This document shows, piece after piece, positions 37,322 through 47,319 of a stretch of 64,000 nucleotides of DNA. A model generated the notes under the pieces. It had not been told where the DNA came from, did no database searches, and was given only the letters and a program-made list of their open reading frames with translations. A program made the position numbers and the translations under genes. Source of the stretch: a bacterium (lineage in GTDB: Bacteria > Bacillota > Bacilli > Lactobacillales > Streptococcaceae); the NCBI GenBank assembly GCA_905221195.1, contig CAJNCF010000001.1:287179-351178 (forward strand), written 5' to 3'. Positions within the stretch are counted from its first letter, which is position 1, and each line of letters opens with the position of its first letter.

Positions 37322-39580
37322 TTATACTTCTTTTTCAGAGGTTTTAGCTTCAGCTTTTTTGGCAGACTTAATTTGAATCTTACCCTTACTGGTCATAACT
37401 GCCTTGAGGTCTTTCTCACTTGGATTTTCAAGGTAGTAGTCAGTGATGGCATCTTCTATATAGTCTTGAATGGTACGACGGAGTGGGCGCGCCCCCATTT
37501 TTGGATCATAACCTAGGTCAACCAATTTTTCTTTGACCTTGTCCGTTACATCCAGATGGATATTGTTGCTAGAGAGGCGCTTGTTAACATCTGCTAGCAT
37601 GAGCTCGACAATCTGAAGGAGGTTATCCTTGCTGAGAGCCTTAAATTCGATAATACCATCAAAACGGTTCATAAACTCTGGGCTAAAGAAGTTACCGAGT
37701 TCACCAAGAACAGAGTTGGTACGTCCTTCGCGAGCTGCCCCGAAACCAACGCTGGCTTCGGCCTTACCTGTACCTGCATTTGAGGTCATGATAATAATGG
37801 CATCCTTAAAGCTGACGGTACGTCCTTGCCCATCTGTCAAACGTCCATCGTCCAAGACCTGAAGGAACATATGCATGACATCTGGATGAGCTTTCTCTAC
37901 CTCATCCAAGAGAATAAGAGAGTAGGGATTACGGCGGACTTTTTCAGTTAATTGTCCAGCCTCATCGTAGCCGACATAACCTGGAGGGGCACCAACTAAT
38001 TTTGCAACACTGTGTTTTTCCATGTATTCACTCATATCAAAGCGAATCATGCTGTCAGCAGAACCAAAGAGTTCGATAGCTAGTTGTTTGGAAAGTTCTG
38101 TCTTACCGACACCAGTTGGCCCAACGAAGAGGAAGCTTCCGATTGGGCGGTTAGGGGTACCAAGTCCGACACGATTACGGCGAATAGCTTTGGCAATCTT
38201 ATCGACAGCATCATCTTGTCCAATAACATGAGACTTGAGGTCTTCGGCTAGATGGATGAGTTGAGATTGTTCTTTCTCTTTTAAATCACCAACAGGGATA
38301 TTGGTTTTCTGCTCAATAATGTGTTCAATGGTTTTCTCGCTGATGATAGGAGTATCCTGGTCTGTGACCTTTTTCTTTTGCATTTCCTTATACTTGGCAA
38401 TCTGGTCGCGGAAGTAGGCAGCCTTCTCAAAATCTTCCTCTCGTGTAGCTTGAGATTTGAGATTTTCAGCCTCAATCAAGCGTTGATCAATCACTTTAGG
38501 ATCTACAAAATTCAAGGTCAAGTTCATCTTAGAGCCCGCTTCATCTAAGAGGTCAATAGCCTTGTCAGGTAAGAAGCGATCTTGGATGTAGCGATTGGAA
38601 AGAGTTGCAGCTGCTTCAATTGCAGCATCAGTATATTGAACGTGGTGATAGTCTTCGTATTTCTTTTGAATACCTTTGAGGATAGTGATTGTTTCTTCCA
38701 CTGTTGGTTCATCGACCTTGACAGGTTGCATACGACGCTCTAGGGCAGCATCCTTTTCAATGATACGGTACTCATTGAGGGTAGTGGCACCGACCAGTTG
38801 CAGTTCCCCACGAGCAAGGGCTGGCTTGAGGATATTTCCTGCATCCATATTGCCATCGCCCGCAGAACCAGCACCGACAATTTCATGGATTTCGTCGATA
38901 AAGAGAATGATATCCTCACGTTTGCGTATCTCTTCCATGAGTTTTTGCATGCGTTCTTCAAATTGTCCACGGATACCCGTTCCTTGAACTAGGCTAACCA
39001 CATCTAGACGGATGACTTGTTTACCTTGTAGTTTATGCGGAACATCTCCATCGACGATTTTTTGAGCTAGACCTTCGACAACGGCCGTTTTTCCGACACC
39101 AGGTTCACCGATAAGAACAGGATTATTCTTGGTTCTACGATTGAGAATCTCGATGACACGGATAATCTCATCGTCGCGTCCAATAACGGGGTCGATATCG
39201 CCACGACGAGCAATCTCAGTTACATTGATACCAAATTCTTCTAGCAGGCCTTTTTCTTGACTTGGAGGCGGAGTTTGGGCAGATCCACGATTTTGGGAGC
39301 CATAACCGCCGTTTCCACCGTAACCTCCACCTGATTGGGTTGGGGGAATAGGAGGAGTATTGCTAGAAGGTCTGAAATTGTTTAGATCATTGAAGAAATC
39401 ACCAAAGGGATCGAAGTCACGATTGTTCAAATCTGTCATACCTTTAAAGAGACTGTTATTAGGATCTGTTTTGATAATCTTATAGCAGTTTTGACAGAGG
39501 TCAATTTGTTTTTGCTTTCCATTGAGATTGGTATAAAGATGAATAGTTGAGTCGTTGATTTTACAGTTTTGACAAAGCAT
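37322..39580 (-). CDS. clpE: ATP-dependent Clp protease ATPase subunit ClpE
   Basis: 752 residues. The N-terminal zinc finger (CQNCKINDS and CQNCYK), typical of ClpE, is followed by a Gly/Gln/Pro-rich linker. AAA-1 has Walker A GEPGVGKT, a UVR-like coiled-coil ([20 protein letters not shown]) comes next, and AAA-2 has Walker A GPTGVGKT and Walker [12 protein letters not shown]. It unfolds substrates for ClpP during heat and other stress. Regulation by CtsR is strongly indicated by the operator upstream. Confidence 0.97.
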   Translation of the reverse strand: MLCQNCKINDSTIHLYTNLNGKQKQIDLCQNCYKIIKTDPNNSLFKGMTDLNNRDFDPFGDFFNDLNNFRPSSNTPPIPPTQSGGGYGGNGGYGSQNRGSAQTPPPSQEKGLLEEFGINVTEIARRGDIDPVIGRDDEIIRVIEILNRRTKNNPVLIGEPGVGKTAVVEGLAQKIVDGDVPHKLQGKQVIRLDVVSLVQGTGIRGQFEERMQKLMEEIRKREDIILFIDEIHEIVGAGSAGDGNMDAGNILKPALARGELQLVGATTLNEYRIIEKDAALERRMQPVKVDEPTVEETITILKGIQKKYEDYHHVQYTDAAIEAAATLSNRYIQDRFLPDKAIDLLDEAGSKMNLTLNFVDPKVIDQRLIEAENLKSQATREEDFEKAAYFRDQIAKYKEMQKKKVTDQDTPIISEKTIEHIIEQKTNIPVGDLKEKEQSQLIHLAEDLKSHVIGQDDAVDKIAKAIRRNRVGLGTPNRPIGSFLFVGPTGVGKTELSKQLAIELFGSADSMIRFDMSEYMEKHSVAKLVGAPPGYVGYDEAGQLTEKVRRNPYSLILLDEVEKAHPDVMHMFLQVLDDGRLTDGQGRTVSFKDAIIIMTSNAGTGKAEASVGFGAAREGRTNSVLGELGNFFSPEFMNRFDGIIEFKALSKDNLLQIVELMLADVNKRLSSNNIHLDVTDKVKEKLVDLGYDPKMGARPLRRTIQDYIEDAITDYYLENPSEKDLKAVMTSKGKIQIKSAKKAEAKTSEKEV

Positions 39581-39620
39581 ACATCTACCTCATTTCTTTC
39601 TTTAGCCTGACCTGTTTAAA

Positions 39621-39656
39621 GGTCAAAAATAGTCAAATTTCTATACTTTCATTATA
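39621..39656 (-). promoter_or_regulatory. CtsR operator and clpE promoter
   Basis: GGTCAAAAATAGTCAAA at 39621-39637 is the CtsR heptad repeat (A/G GTCAAA-N3-A/G GTCAAA). The minus-strand -10 TATAAT lies at 39656-39651, so the operator covers the transcription start region. Heat-inducible control of clpE follows from this. Confidence 0.88.
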
Positions 39657-39737
39657 ACAGGATTGGACTGTAAAGCAAGTAAAAAGATTGCAGCTTTGAG
39701 AAGTTGTTACAATGAAAATCTTTGGGAATTTGAACTA

Positions 39738-39773
39738 TAAAAAAATCCTATTTGTGAGACAAAAAGGATTTTG
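39738..39773 (-). terminator. Terminator of the DUF1797 gene
   Basis: The stem AAAATCCT/AGGATTTT has a T-rich 3' side on the minus strand and lies between the DUF1797 stop codon and the clpE promoter. Confidence 0.8.
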
Positions 39774-39810
39774 GTTAGACATGCAGGGTGTAATCCCAGC
39801 TTGTTTTGTA

Positions 39811-40041
39811 TTAGTAAAGGAGTTCGTAAATCTCCATTGCAATTAAGTCAATACTGTCAAAAGTATACGTTTCGCGAGCTTCGACATCACGAAGGGTAAA
39901 GATTGAACCGTTTTCTTCATCATGGCTGTATGCAACTTCTGCAACAACAACTCCTTCGCGTTCAAAATTACGTTTTAAATTTCCGCCGTCTTTTGCCATT
40001 GCTTCAAGGCGGTTGATGATTCTAACCAAATGTGATTCCAT
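39811..40041 (-). CDS. DUF1797 (YkuJ-like) protein
   Basis: 76 residues: MESHLVRIINRLEAMAKDGG followed by a beta-rich part (FEREGVVVAEVAYSHD) and ending DLIAMEIYELLY. It matches the DUF1797/YkuJ family conserved in Firmicutes, of unknown function. AAGGAGAATCAAA precedes the start. It is monocistronic, with its own terminator, upstream of clpE on the same strand. Confidence 0.87.
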   Translation of the reverse strand: MESHLVRIINRLEAMAKDGGNLKRNFEREGVVVAEVAYSHDEENGSIFTLRDVEARETYTFDSIDLIAMEIYELLY

Positions 40042-40231
40042 TTTGATTCTCCTTCATTTCTTATCTTTACTATTTTACCATAAAGGAGGCCAACTTGCCT
40101 AGAAAAAACTAAGATTTCTCGCTAATTCTACCAGCTTAAAGTTTTTTAGAATAAATTGGATAAAAGGTTTGAATTTTAATTCAGTACATGTTATAATCAT
40201 ACAGTATTCTATTTTAGAAAGCAGTGTGACT

Positions 40232-40915
40232 ATGAATTTTTCTTTTTTACCTAAGTATTTACCTTATTTTAACTATGGGGCTGTCGTGACGGTTCTCATT
40301 TCTATCTGTGTTGTCTTTTTAGGAACCATTTTGGGTGTTGTCTTGGCTTTTGGGCAACGTTCAAAGTTTAAACCGCTTGTCTGGCTCGCCAACTTGTACG
40401 TTTGGATTTTCCGTGGGACACCGATGATGGTTCAGATTATGATTGCCTTTGCTCTTATGCATATCAATGCTCCGACTATTCAGGTTGGGATTTTGGGTGT
40501 TGATCTTTCTCGCTTGATTCCAGGGATTTTGATTATCTCTATGAACAGTGGTGCTTATGTTTCTGAGACTGTTCGTGCTGGGATTAATGCGGTTCCAAAA
40601 GGTCAGCTAGAAGCGGCTTATTCGCTAGGGATTCGTCCTAAAAACGCTATGAGATATGTGATTTTGCCACAAGCCATCAAAAATATCTTGCCAGCATTGG
40701 GGAACGAATTTATCACCATCATCAAGGACAGCTCCCTCTTATCAGCTATCGGTGTCATGGAGTTGTGGAACGGGGCTACAACAGTTTCTACAACAACCTA
40801 TTTACCTTTAACACCACTTTTATTTGCAGCCTTTTACTACTTGATTATGACCTCTATTTTGACCGTAGCCTTGAAAGCTTTTGAAAAACGTATGGGACAA
40901 GGAGATAAGAAATAA
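40232..40915 (+). CDS. Amino-acid ABC transporter permease (polar amino acid type)
   Basis: 227 residues with about five membrane helices. The HisMQ-type permease signature [20 protein letters not shown] is the EAA loop that touches the ATPase. The start at 40232 ([10 protein letters not shown]) is preferred over an in-frame ATG 63 bases upstream, since that one precedes the family's usual N-terminus. It probably imports glutamine, glutamate or another polar amino acid. No substrate-binding protein gene is adjacent, so the solute receptor must come from elsewhere. Its stop codon overlaps the ATPase start. Confidence 0.93.
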   Translation: MNFSFLPKYLPYFNYGAVVTVLISICVVFLGTILGVVLAFGQRSKFKPLVWLANLYVWIFRGTPMMVQIMIAFALMHINAPTIQVGILGVDLSRLIPGILIISMNSGAYVSETVRAGINAVPKGQLEAAYSLGIRPKNAMRYVILPQAIKNILPALGNEFITIIKDSSLLSAIGVMELWNGATTVSTTTYLPLTPLLFAAFYYLIMTSILTVALKAFEKRMGQGDKK

Positions 40916-41649
40916 TGACAAAAACCTTGATAAAAATCGAAAATTTACATAAATCCTTTGGAAAGAATGAAGTATTGAAGGGCATCAACCTCGAGATTAA
41001 ACGTGGAGAAGTTGTGGTTATCATTGGTCCTTCAGGGAGCGGGAAATCTACCTTGCTTCGGTCTATGAATTTATTGGAAGAAGCAAGCAAGGGGAAGGTT
41101 ATCTTTGAGGGAGTCGATATTACGGACAAGAAGAATGACCTGTTTGCCATGCGTGAGAAGATGGGCATGGTTTTCCAACAATTCAATCTCTTTCCTAATA
41201 TGACTGTGATGGAAAATATCACCTTGTCACCTATCAAGACCAAAGGTGAGAGCAAGGCAGTGGCTGAGAAGAGAGCCCAAGAGCTTTTGGAAAAAGTTGG
41301 TTTACCAGATAAGGCAGATGCTTATCCACAGAGTCTGTCGGGTGGGCAGCAACAACGGATTGCCATCGCGCGTGGGTTGGCCATGGAACCAGATGTTTTG
41401 CTCTTTGACGAGCCAACTTCAGCCTTGGATCCTGAGATGGTTGGAGAAGTTCTGGCTGTTATGCAAGACCTTGCCAAATCAGGAATGACTATGGTTATCG
41501 TAACACATGAGATGGGATTTGCCCGTGAGGTGGCAGACCGTGTCATCTTTATGGCAGACGGTGTGGTTGTTGAAGACGGAACGCCAGAACAGATTTTTGA
41601 ACAAACCCAAGAACAACGGACCAAAGATTTCTTGAGTAAGGTTTTGTAA
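40915..41649 (+). CDS. Amino-acid ABC transporter ATP-binding protein
   Basis: 244 residues of the GlnQ/HisP type: Walker [11 protein letters not shown]-loop [17 protein letters not shown], signature LSGGQQQR, Walker [13 protein letters not shown] and the H-loop [14 protein letters not shown]. It energises the permease encoded immediately upstream, with the two genes sharing a TAATG junction. A terminator follows 30 bases after the stop. Confidence 0.95.
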   Translation: MTKTLIKIENLHKSFGKNEVLKGINLEIKRGEVVVIIGPSGSGKSTLLRSMNLLEEASKGKVIFEGVDITDKKNDLFAMREKMGMVFQQFNLFPNMTVMENITLSPIKTKGESKAVAEKRAQELLEKVGLPDKADAYPQSLSGGQQQRIAIARGLAMEPDVLLFDEPTSALDPEMVGEVLAVMQDLAKSGMTMVIVTHEMGFAREVADRVIFMADGVVVEDGTPEQIFEQTQEQRTKDFLSKVL

Positions 41650-41679
41650 TCTATTTTAAGATTTCAAGACAAGATTAGT

Positions 41680-41705
41680 GAAAAGCTCAACCTGAGCTTT
41701 TTCTT
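41680..41705 (+). terminator. Terminator of the amino-acid transporter genes
   Basis: The stem AAAAGCTCA/TGAGCTTTTT has a short loop and T-rich tail. Confidence 0.85.
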
Positions 41706-41802
41706 ATAGTTTGAAACTATAGGCTGACTTAGTCAAGAAGTGTTAGAGCTACATTGTATTTTTTGGTATAATGGAAGATATTTGTAAGAAAAGAGAAGTG
41801 AT

Positions 41803-42660
41803 ATGACACAGATTATTGATGGGAAAGCTTTAGCGGTCAAATTGCAGGGGCAGTTGGCTGAAAAGACTGCAAAATTAAAGGAAGAAACAGGTCTAGTGCC
41901 TGGTTTGGTAGTGATTTTGGTGGGAGATAATCCTGCCAGTCAAGTTTACGTTCGCAACAAGGAACGTTCTGCTATTGCAGCTGGTTTCCGTAGCGAAGTA
42001 GTGCGAGTTCCAGATACCATTACTCAAGAGGAGTTGTTAGACTTGATTGCCAAATACAATCAGGATCCAGCTTGGCATGGGATATTGGTCCAGTTACCAT
42101 TACCAAAACATATTGATGAAGAGGCAGTTTTATTAGCCATTGACCCAGAAAAGGATGTGGATGGTTTTCATCCGCTCAACATGGGACGTCTTTGGTCTGG
42201 TCATCCAGTCATGATTCCATCAACACCTGCAGGAATTATGGAAATGTTCCATGAATATGGGATTGACTTGGAAGGTAAAAATGCGGTTGTCATCGGTCGT
42301 TCCAATATCGTTGGAAAACCCATGGCCCAGTTGTTATTAGCTAAGAATGCAACAGTGACCTTGACTCACTCACGCACCCATAATCTTGCTAAGGTGGCTG
42401 CGAAAGCGGATATTCTGGTGGTAGCAATTGGTCGTGCTAAGTTTGTGACTGCTGACTTTGTCAAACCAGGTGCGGTTGTCATTGACGTTGGGATGAACCG
42501 CGATGAAAATGGTAAGCTCTGTGGGGATGTTGATTATGAGGCAGCTGCCCCACTTGCTAGCCATATCACGCCAGTGCCTGGAGGTGTAGGTCCTATGACC
42601 ATTACTATGCTAATGGAGCAAACTTATCAAGCAGCGGTCAGGACATTGGATAGAAAATAA
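41803..42660 (+). CDS. folD: Bifunctional methylenetetrahydrofolate dehydrogenase/cyclohydrolase
   Basis: 285 residues of standard FolD length. The catalytic Lys region is [16 protein letters not shown], the substrate pocket is LVQLPLPKH, the NADP-binding motif is [14 protein letters not shown], and the C-terminal signature is [18 protein letters not shown]. It interconverts 5,10-methylene- and 10-formyl-tetrahydrofolate for purine and thymidylate synthesis. It has its own promoter (TGGTATAAT about 35 bases upstream) and AAGAGAAGTGAT as a modest ribosome binding site. Confidence 0.97.
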   Translation: MTQIIDGKALAVKLQGQLAEKTAKLKEETGLVPGLVVILVGDNPASQVYVRNKERSAIAAGFRSEVVRVPDTITQEELLDLIAKYNQDPAWHGILVQLPLPKHIDEEAVLLAIDPEKDVDGFHPLNMGRLWSGHPVMIPSTPAGIMEMFHEYGIDLEGKNAVVIGRSNIVGKPMAQLLLAKNATVTLTHSRTHNLAKVAAKADILVVAIGRAKFVTADFVKPGAVVIDVGMNRDENGKLCGDVDYEAAAPLASHITPVPGGVGPMTITMLMEQTYQAAVRTLDRK

Positions 42661-42738
42661 GAGAAACATTCGCTGAAGAGAGTGTAGTTTCTATAGCTAT
42701 ATCTAGAATGGCATACAATAGTTGTAAAAATAAGATTA

Positions 42739-42774
42739 CAAAAGGAGGTCTACGCCTCCTTTTTGTTGTATAAT
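42739..42774 (+). terminator. Terminator of folD overlapping the next promoter
   Basis: The stem AAAGGAGG/CCTCCTTT with loop TCTACG is followed by TTTTT, ending at 42765. TATAAT at 42769-42774 follows at once and should serve the next gene. Confidence 0.85.
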
Positions 42775-42790
42775 GGAGTGAGGTGATTAG

Positions 42791-43612
42791 ATGATTTTAA
42801 AAATTTATAATGGGGAATATAGTTTACAATGGGATGGAATATACTACGTGGCACTAATTGATTATCCAAATATTCAAGAGTGGGAATTAGAAAAAATTGC
42901 TAAATTTATAGCTTACGAAAAACTTCATAAACGTCAAACAAGTATTGAGTGTGCTGATTCTTGTTTAGAAAAAGAAATTTTAGATTACATCTGTCAGCAT
43001 CCCTTTCTGCCACCGTTTACCCCTACAGATAAAAGAGTAGCCTCGACTTATGATTTACATAAGAGGTTAGTAACTTCAGACTACTGTAGTCATACTACGA
43101 CTATAGATGCAGCGATTTCTATCTTTAAAACAGGTCAGCTCTTATCTGCTGTGAAAGCCTTTGGGCGAGATGCTGAGGAGTTGGTTTTGGATAGTCGTAA
43201 TGCAGCTTCTGATCCAGCAGACTATTTTGACTATATTATGTTCGGATGGTCTAATACGACTTCGGGTTACCGACTCGCTATGGAGCGTTTGTTAGGACGG
43301 GCACCGTCTGAGGAGGAATTGCAAGAAAAGTTCATTCCTGGCGTTAGTTTTCATTTTCTGTATGAAAAATTAATTCAAGCACCAGGTTATATGTTTGATG
43401 GCTACCATGTTGCAAAAATTAAGGACATGTTGAATTTATTTAGTGAGTTGTATATTTGCATTATTCCAACTCATAATAAGAGCCAATTTGAAAATATTAT
43501 TCTAACTAAAATACAAGATAGGGTGCATTATCTTGACTATGCTGGAGAAGACTTAGAAGAGTGGACTAAGAAAGTCTATCAAGTTGTTTTAAAACAATCA
43601 GATAAAGGATAG
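42791..43612 (+). CDS. Hypothetical protein with an ART-like signature
   Basis: 273 residues, soluble, no signal peptide. I do not recognise the family. After an N-terminal domain (~1-90), the segment SHTTTIDAAISIFKTGQLLS (His101) resembles the opening motif of ADP-ribosyltransferase-like folds (His followed by a helix and G-x-L). DPADYFDYIMFG and PGVSFHFLYEKLI follow, and HVAKIKDMLNLF lies near the end. That resemblance is a pattern judgement only. GGAGTGAGG precedes the start. It lies 14 bases before nnrD and is likely co-transcribed with it. Confidence 0.6.
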   Translation: MILKIYNGEYSLQWDGIYYVALIDYPNIQEWELEKIAKFIAYEKLHKRQTSIECADSCLEKEILDYICQHPFLPPFTPTDKRVASTYDLHKRLVTSDYCSHTTTIDAAISIFKTGQLLSAVKAFGRDAEELVLDSRNAASDPADYFDYIMFGWSNTTSGYRLAMERLLGRAPSEEELQEKFIPGVSFHFLYEKLIQAPGYMFDGYHVAKIKDMLNLFSELYICIIPTHNKSQFENIILTKIQDRVHYLDYAGEDLEEWTKKVYQVVLKQSDKG

Positions 43613-43626
43613 TTGAGGAAAAAACG

Positions 43627-44478
43627 ATGAAAGTAATTGATCAAACCTTACTAGAAAAAGTTATTATTGAACGTTCTCGTACCAGTCATAAAGGAGACTA
43701 CGGTCGTCTGCTCTTGCTGGGAGGGACTTATCCTTATGGGGGAGCTATCATCATGTCAGCCATTGCAGCTGTTAAAAGTGGGGCAGGATTGGTGACCGTT
43801 GGAACGGACAGGGAAAATATTCCAGCTCTACATAGCCATTTACCAGAGGCTATGGCCTTTTCTCTTCAAGACCAGCAACTGTTAAAAGAGCAATTGCAGA
43901 AGGCAGAGGTTGTCTTGCTGGGACCTGGTTTAGGAGACAATGCCTTTGGAGAAGATCTAGTTAAACAGGTCTTTGCTGGCTTAAGACAAAATCAGATTTT
44001 GATTGTAGACGGAGGGGCCTTAACCATCCTTGCTAGAACAAGTTTGTCGTTTCCTTTGAGTCAGCTTATCCTGACTCCCCATCAAAAAGAATGGGAAAAA
44101 CTGTCTGGTATTGCTATTGAAAAGCAAAACGAAGATACAACGGCTAGTGGTTTGACTTCCTTCCCTCAAGGAACGATTTTAGTTGAAAAAGGTTCAGCTA
44201 CTCGTATTTGGCAAGCTGGCCAATCTGATTATTATCAGTTACAGGTTGGTGGTCCCTATCAGGCGACTGGGGGAATGGGAGATACTCTGGCTGGAATGAT
44301 TGCAGGATTTGCAGGCCAGTTTAAACAAGTCAGTCTTTACGAACGCGTAACCTTAGCGACCCATCTTCATTCAGCCATAGCCCAAGAGTTAGCTCAAGAA
44401 CATTATGTGGTCTTGCCGACGGAGATTGGTAATTGTCTTCCTAAAATTATGAAAAAAATATCTCAAAAAGGCACCTGA
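43627..44478 (+). CDS. nnrD: ADP-dependent NAD(P)H-hydrate dehydratase
   Basis: 283 residues of the YjeF C-terminal (ribokinase-like) domain family. Landmarks are GDYGRLLLLGGTYPYGGA, LLGPGLGDN, LTPHQKEWEKL and the catalytic GGMGDTLAGMIAGF. It repairs hydrated NADH and NADPH. The NnrE epimerase domain is not fused and is not seen nearby. It follows the hypothetical gene closely and ends at a terminator. Confidence 0.93.
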   Translation: MKVIDQTLLEKVIIERSRTSHKGDYGRLLLLGGTYPYGGAIIMSAIAAVKSGAGLVTVGTDRENIPALHSHLPEAMAFSLQDQQLLKEQLQKAEVVLLGPGLGDNAFGEDLVKQVFAGLRQNQILIVDGGALTILARTSLSFPLSQLILTPHQKEWEKLSGIAIEKQNEDTTASGLTSFPQGTILVEKGSATRIWQAGQSDYYQLQVGGPYQATGGMGDTLAGMIAGFAGQFKQVSLYERVTLATHLHSAIAQELAQEHYVVLPTEIGNCLPKIMKKISQKGT

Positions 44479-44497
44479 TAGTTGCAGGCGCCTTTGT
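44466..44497. terminator. Terminator between nnrD and the convergent small gene
   Basis: The stem AAAGGCACCTG/CAGGCGCCTTT overlaps the nnrD end and can act in both directions. Confidence 0.8.
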
Positions 44498-44502
44498 ATG
44501 TT

Positions 44503-44688
44503 TTAGAAAAATCCTTTAATCTTGTCGACTAGGCCATCTAGACCTTCAGAACCAGAAATCAACTGCTGAGCTTGAGAGAAGTATTCTCCAAGTTGTTCTT
44601 GATTTTCTGCAACGAATGTTTTTGCAGCTTCGAAATCTTTTGTCTCGATTAACTCTTTTACTTGATTAAATAAATCTAACGGGTTCAT
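44503..44688 (-). CDS. Small helical hypothetical protein
   Basis: 61 residues, acidic and probably all helical (MNPLDLFNQVKELIETKDFE and GSEGLDGLVDKIKGFF). There is no membrane segment or known domain. AGGAGAAATAAG precedes the start, which supports expression. It resembles small streptococcal proteins of unknown role. It is convergent with nnrD. Confidence 0.7.
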   Translation of the reverse strand: MNPLDLFNQVKELIETKDFEAAKTFVAENQEQLGEYFSQAQQLISGSEGLDGLVDKIKGFF

Positions 44689-44848
44689 CTTATTTCTCCT
44701 TTTCTATACTTACCTATTTAATCATCTTTATGATAAAAAATCAACTCTAGCAAGATTTCTTCGAGAATGGTTATCGGTTTCAATTTTCAGATGAATATTA
44801 AGCCTTTACATGGTATAATAGAAGTAGCTCTTTAATGGAGGTGTTTGA

Positions 44849-45532
44849 GTGGAAAATCTGAAAAAAATGGCAGGTATCAAGGCTGCTGAGTTTGTCAAGG
44901 ATGGCATGGTAGTCGGACTGGGAACGGGGTCTACTGCCTATTATTTCGTAGAAGAAATCGGTCGTCGGATTAAGGAAGAAGGCTTGCAGATTACAGCTGT
45001 GACGACTTCTAGTGTAACCAGTAAACAGGCAGAAGGACTCAATATCCCTCTTAAGTCTATTGATCAAGTGGACTCTGTTGATGTGACAGTCGACGGGGCG
45101 GATGAAGTGGATAGTCAGTTTAATGGAATCAAAGGCGGTGGTGGTGCCCTTCTGATGGAGAAGGTTGTCGCAACGCCCTCAAAAGAATATATTTGGGTGG
45201 TAGATGAAAGCAAGCTGGTCGACAAACTAGGTGCTTTTAAATTGCCTGTGGAAGTAGTTCAGTATGGAGCAGAGCAGGTTTTTCGTCGTTTTGAGCGATC
45301 TGGTTACAAACCAAGCTTCCGTGCAAAAGACGGCCAACGTTTTGTGACGGATATGCAGAACTTTATCATTGACCTTGCCTTGGATGTCATTGAAGATCCA
45401 ATTGCCTTTGGGAAAGAATTGGACCATGTCGTTGGTGTCGTTGAGCATGGCTTATTCAACCAAATGGTGGATAAGGTCATCGTTGCTGGACGAGACGGGA
45501 TTCAGATTTTAATCTCAAGAAAAGGAAAATAG
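44849..45532 (+). CDS. rpiA: Ribose-5-phosphate isomerase A
   Basis: 227 residues. RpiA motifs are [39 protein letters not shown] and a final GLF. It interconverts ribose 5-phosphate and ribulose 5-phosphate. The start codon is GTG at 44849, with GGAGGTGTTTGA directly upstream. It heads a gene series rpiA-deoB-DUF1697-punA, so ribose phosphate from nucleosides can enter the pentose phosphate pathway. TGGTATAAT upstream is the likely promoter. Confidence 0.97.
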   Translation: MENLKKMAGIKAAEFVKDGMVVGLGTGSTAYYFVEEIGRRIKEEGLQITAVTTSSVTSKQAEGLNIPLKSIDQVDSVDVTVDGADEVDSQFNGIKGGGGALLMEKVVATPSKEYIWVVDESKLVDKLGAFKLPVEVVQYGAEQVFRRFERSGYKPSFRAKDGQRFVTDMQNFIIDLALDVIEDPIAFGKELDHVVGVVEHGLFNQMVDKVIVAGRDGIQILISRKGK

Positions 45533-45545
45533 AAGGAGATACACT

Positions 45546-46757
45546 ATGTCAAAATTTAATCGTATTCATTTGGTAGTATTAGATTCTGTAGGAATCGGTG
45601 CTGCACCAGATGCTAATAACTTTGTCAATGCAGGGGTTCCAGATGGAGCTTCTGACACACTAGGACACATTTCAAAAACAGTTGGTTTAAATGTGCCAAA
45701 CATGGCTAAAATCGGTCTAGGAAATATTCCTCGCGAAACTCCTCTGAAGACTGTTCCAGCTGAAAGCAATCCAACAGGATATGCAACAAAATTGGAAGAG
45801 GTATCCCTTGGTAAGGATACCATGACTGGACACTGGGAAATCATGGGACTTAACATTACAGAACCTTTCGATACTTTCTGGAATGGATTCCCAGAAGAAA
45901 TCCTGACAAAAATCGAAGAATTTTCAGGACGTAAGGTCATTCGTGAAGCCAACAAACCTTACTCAGGTACAGCTGTTATCGATGATTTTGGACCACGTCA
46001 GATGGAAACTGGGGAGTTGATTATCTATACTTCAGCTGACCCTGTTTTGCAAATTGCTGCTCATGAAGACATCATTCCTTTGGAAGAATTGTACCGTATC
46101 TGTGAATACGCTCGTTCGATTACCCTTGAGCGTCCTGCCCTTTTAGGTCGTATCATTGCCCGTCCATATGTTGGTGAGCCAGGTAACTTCACTCGTACAG
46201 CAAATCGTCGTGACTTGGCTGTATCTCCATTTGCACCGACTGTTTTGGATAAATTGAACGAAGCTGGTATCGATACTTACGCTGTTGGTAAAATCAACGA
46301 TATCTTTAATGGCGCTGGTATCAACCATGACATGGGTCACAATAAGTCAAATAGCCATGGAATTGATACACTCTTGAAGACTATGGGACTTGCTGAATTT
46401 GAAAAAGGATTCTCCTTCACAAACTTGGTTGACTTTGATGCCCTTTACGGCCACCGTCGTAATGCTCACGGTTACCGTGATTGCTTGCATGAGTTTGATG
46501 AACGCTTGCCTGAAATTATCGCAGCTATGAGAGAAAATGACCTTCTCTTGATTACTGCGGATCATGGAAATGACCCAACGTATGCAGGAACAGACCACAC
46601 TCGTGAATATATTCCACTTTTAGCTTACAGCCCTGCCTTTAAAGGAAATGGTGTCATTCCAGTCGGACATTTTGCAGATATCTCAGCGACTGTTGCCGAT
46701 AACTTTGGCGTGGAAACTGCCATGATTGGGGAAAGTTTCTTAGATAAATTGGTATAA
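45546..46757 (+). CDS. deoB: Phosphopentomutase
   Basis: 403 residues, alkaline-phosphatase superfamily. The metal-binding start is [14 protein letters not shown]. The phospho-acceptor Thr lies in [12 protein letters not shown], and C-terminal metal ligands are in [20 protein letters not shown]. It converts (deoxy)ribose 1-phosphate to the 5-phosphate. It starts 13 bases after rpiA with GAAGGAGATACACT upstream. Confidence 0.97.
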   Translation: MSKFNRIHLVVLDSVGIGAAPDANNFVNAGVPDGASDTLGHISKTVGLNVPNMAKIGLGNIPRETPLKTVPAESNPTGYATKLEEVSLGKDTMTGHWEIMGLNITEPFDTFWNGFPEEILTKIEEFSGRKVIREANKPYSGTAVIDDFGPRQMETGELIIYTSADPVLQIAAHEDIIPLEELYRICEYARSITLERPALLGRIIARPYVGEPGNFTRTANRRDLAVSPFAPTVLDKLNEAGIDTYAVGKINDIFNGAGINHDMGHNKSNSHGIDTLLKTMGLAEFEKGFSFTNLVDFDALYGHRRNAHGYRDCLHEFDERLPEIIAAMRENDLLLITADHGNDPTYAGTDHTREYIPLLAYSPAFKGNGVIPVGHFADISATVADNFGVETAMIGESFLDKLV

Positions 46758-46758
46758 G

Positions 46759-47319
46759 ATGAAACGCTATGCTTTACTGGTAAGGGGTATTAATGTCGGT
46801 GGGAAGAATAAGGTTGTTATGGCGCAACTTCGTCAAGAACTGACAGAGTTGGGACTGGGAAAGGTTGAAACCTACATCAACAGTGGCAATATTTTCTTTA
46901 CTGCGACAGCTCCCAAAGCCCAATTGGTTGAAAAGTTAGAGGCTTTCTTTGAAATCCATTATCCATTTATTCAGAGCTTTTCCTTGTTGAGTCTTGAGGA
47001 CTTTGAAGAGGAACTTGAAAATCTGCCTGAATGGTGGACCAAAGATTTGGCACGAAAGGATGTACTCTTCTACACGGAGAGCTTGGATGTGGATCAAGTC
47101 ATCGAGAAAGTGAACAGTTTGGAACTGAAAGATGAAGTGGTTCATTTTGGAAGACTTGGGATTTTCTGGGGGAAATTCTCTGAAGAATCCTACTATGCAA
47201 CTGCCTATCACAAGTACTTGCTCAAGATGCCTTTTTATCGCAACATCACTATTCGCAATGCAAAAACCTTTGATAAAATCGGTCAAATGCTAAAAACTAA
47301 AAAAGGAGACACACAATGA
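46759..47319 (+). CDS. DUF1697 family protein
   Basis: 186 residues: MKRYALLVRGINVGGKNKVV at the start, then VETYINSGNIFFTA, matching the DUF1697 ferredoxin-like family of unknown function. It is inserted between deoB (1-base gap) and punA (4-base overlap), so it is part of the nucleoside-salvage operon and coupled to punA translation. Confidence 0.9.
   Translation: MKRYALLVRGINVGGKNKVVMAQLRQELTELGLGKVETYINSGNIFFTATAPKAQLVEKLEAFFEIHYPFIQSFSLLSLEDFEEELENLPEWWTKDLARKDVLFYTESLDVDQVIEKVNSLELKDEVVHFGRLGIFWGKFSEESYYATAYHKYLLKMPFYRNITIRNAKTFDKIGQMLKTKKGDTQ

Noticed and set aside
37629..38987. Several plus-strand open frames opposite clpE
   Set aside because: They are antisense to conserved AAA motifs of ClpE and lack start signals.
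40169..40231. N-terminal extension of the amino-acid permease
   Set aside because: The upstream ATG adds residues outside the normal family start and lies in promoter-like DNA; the ATG at 40232 matches the usual beginning of such permeases.
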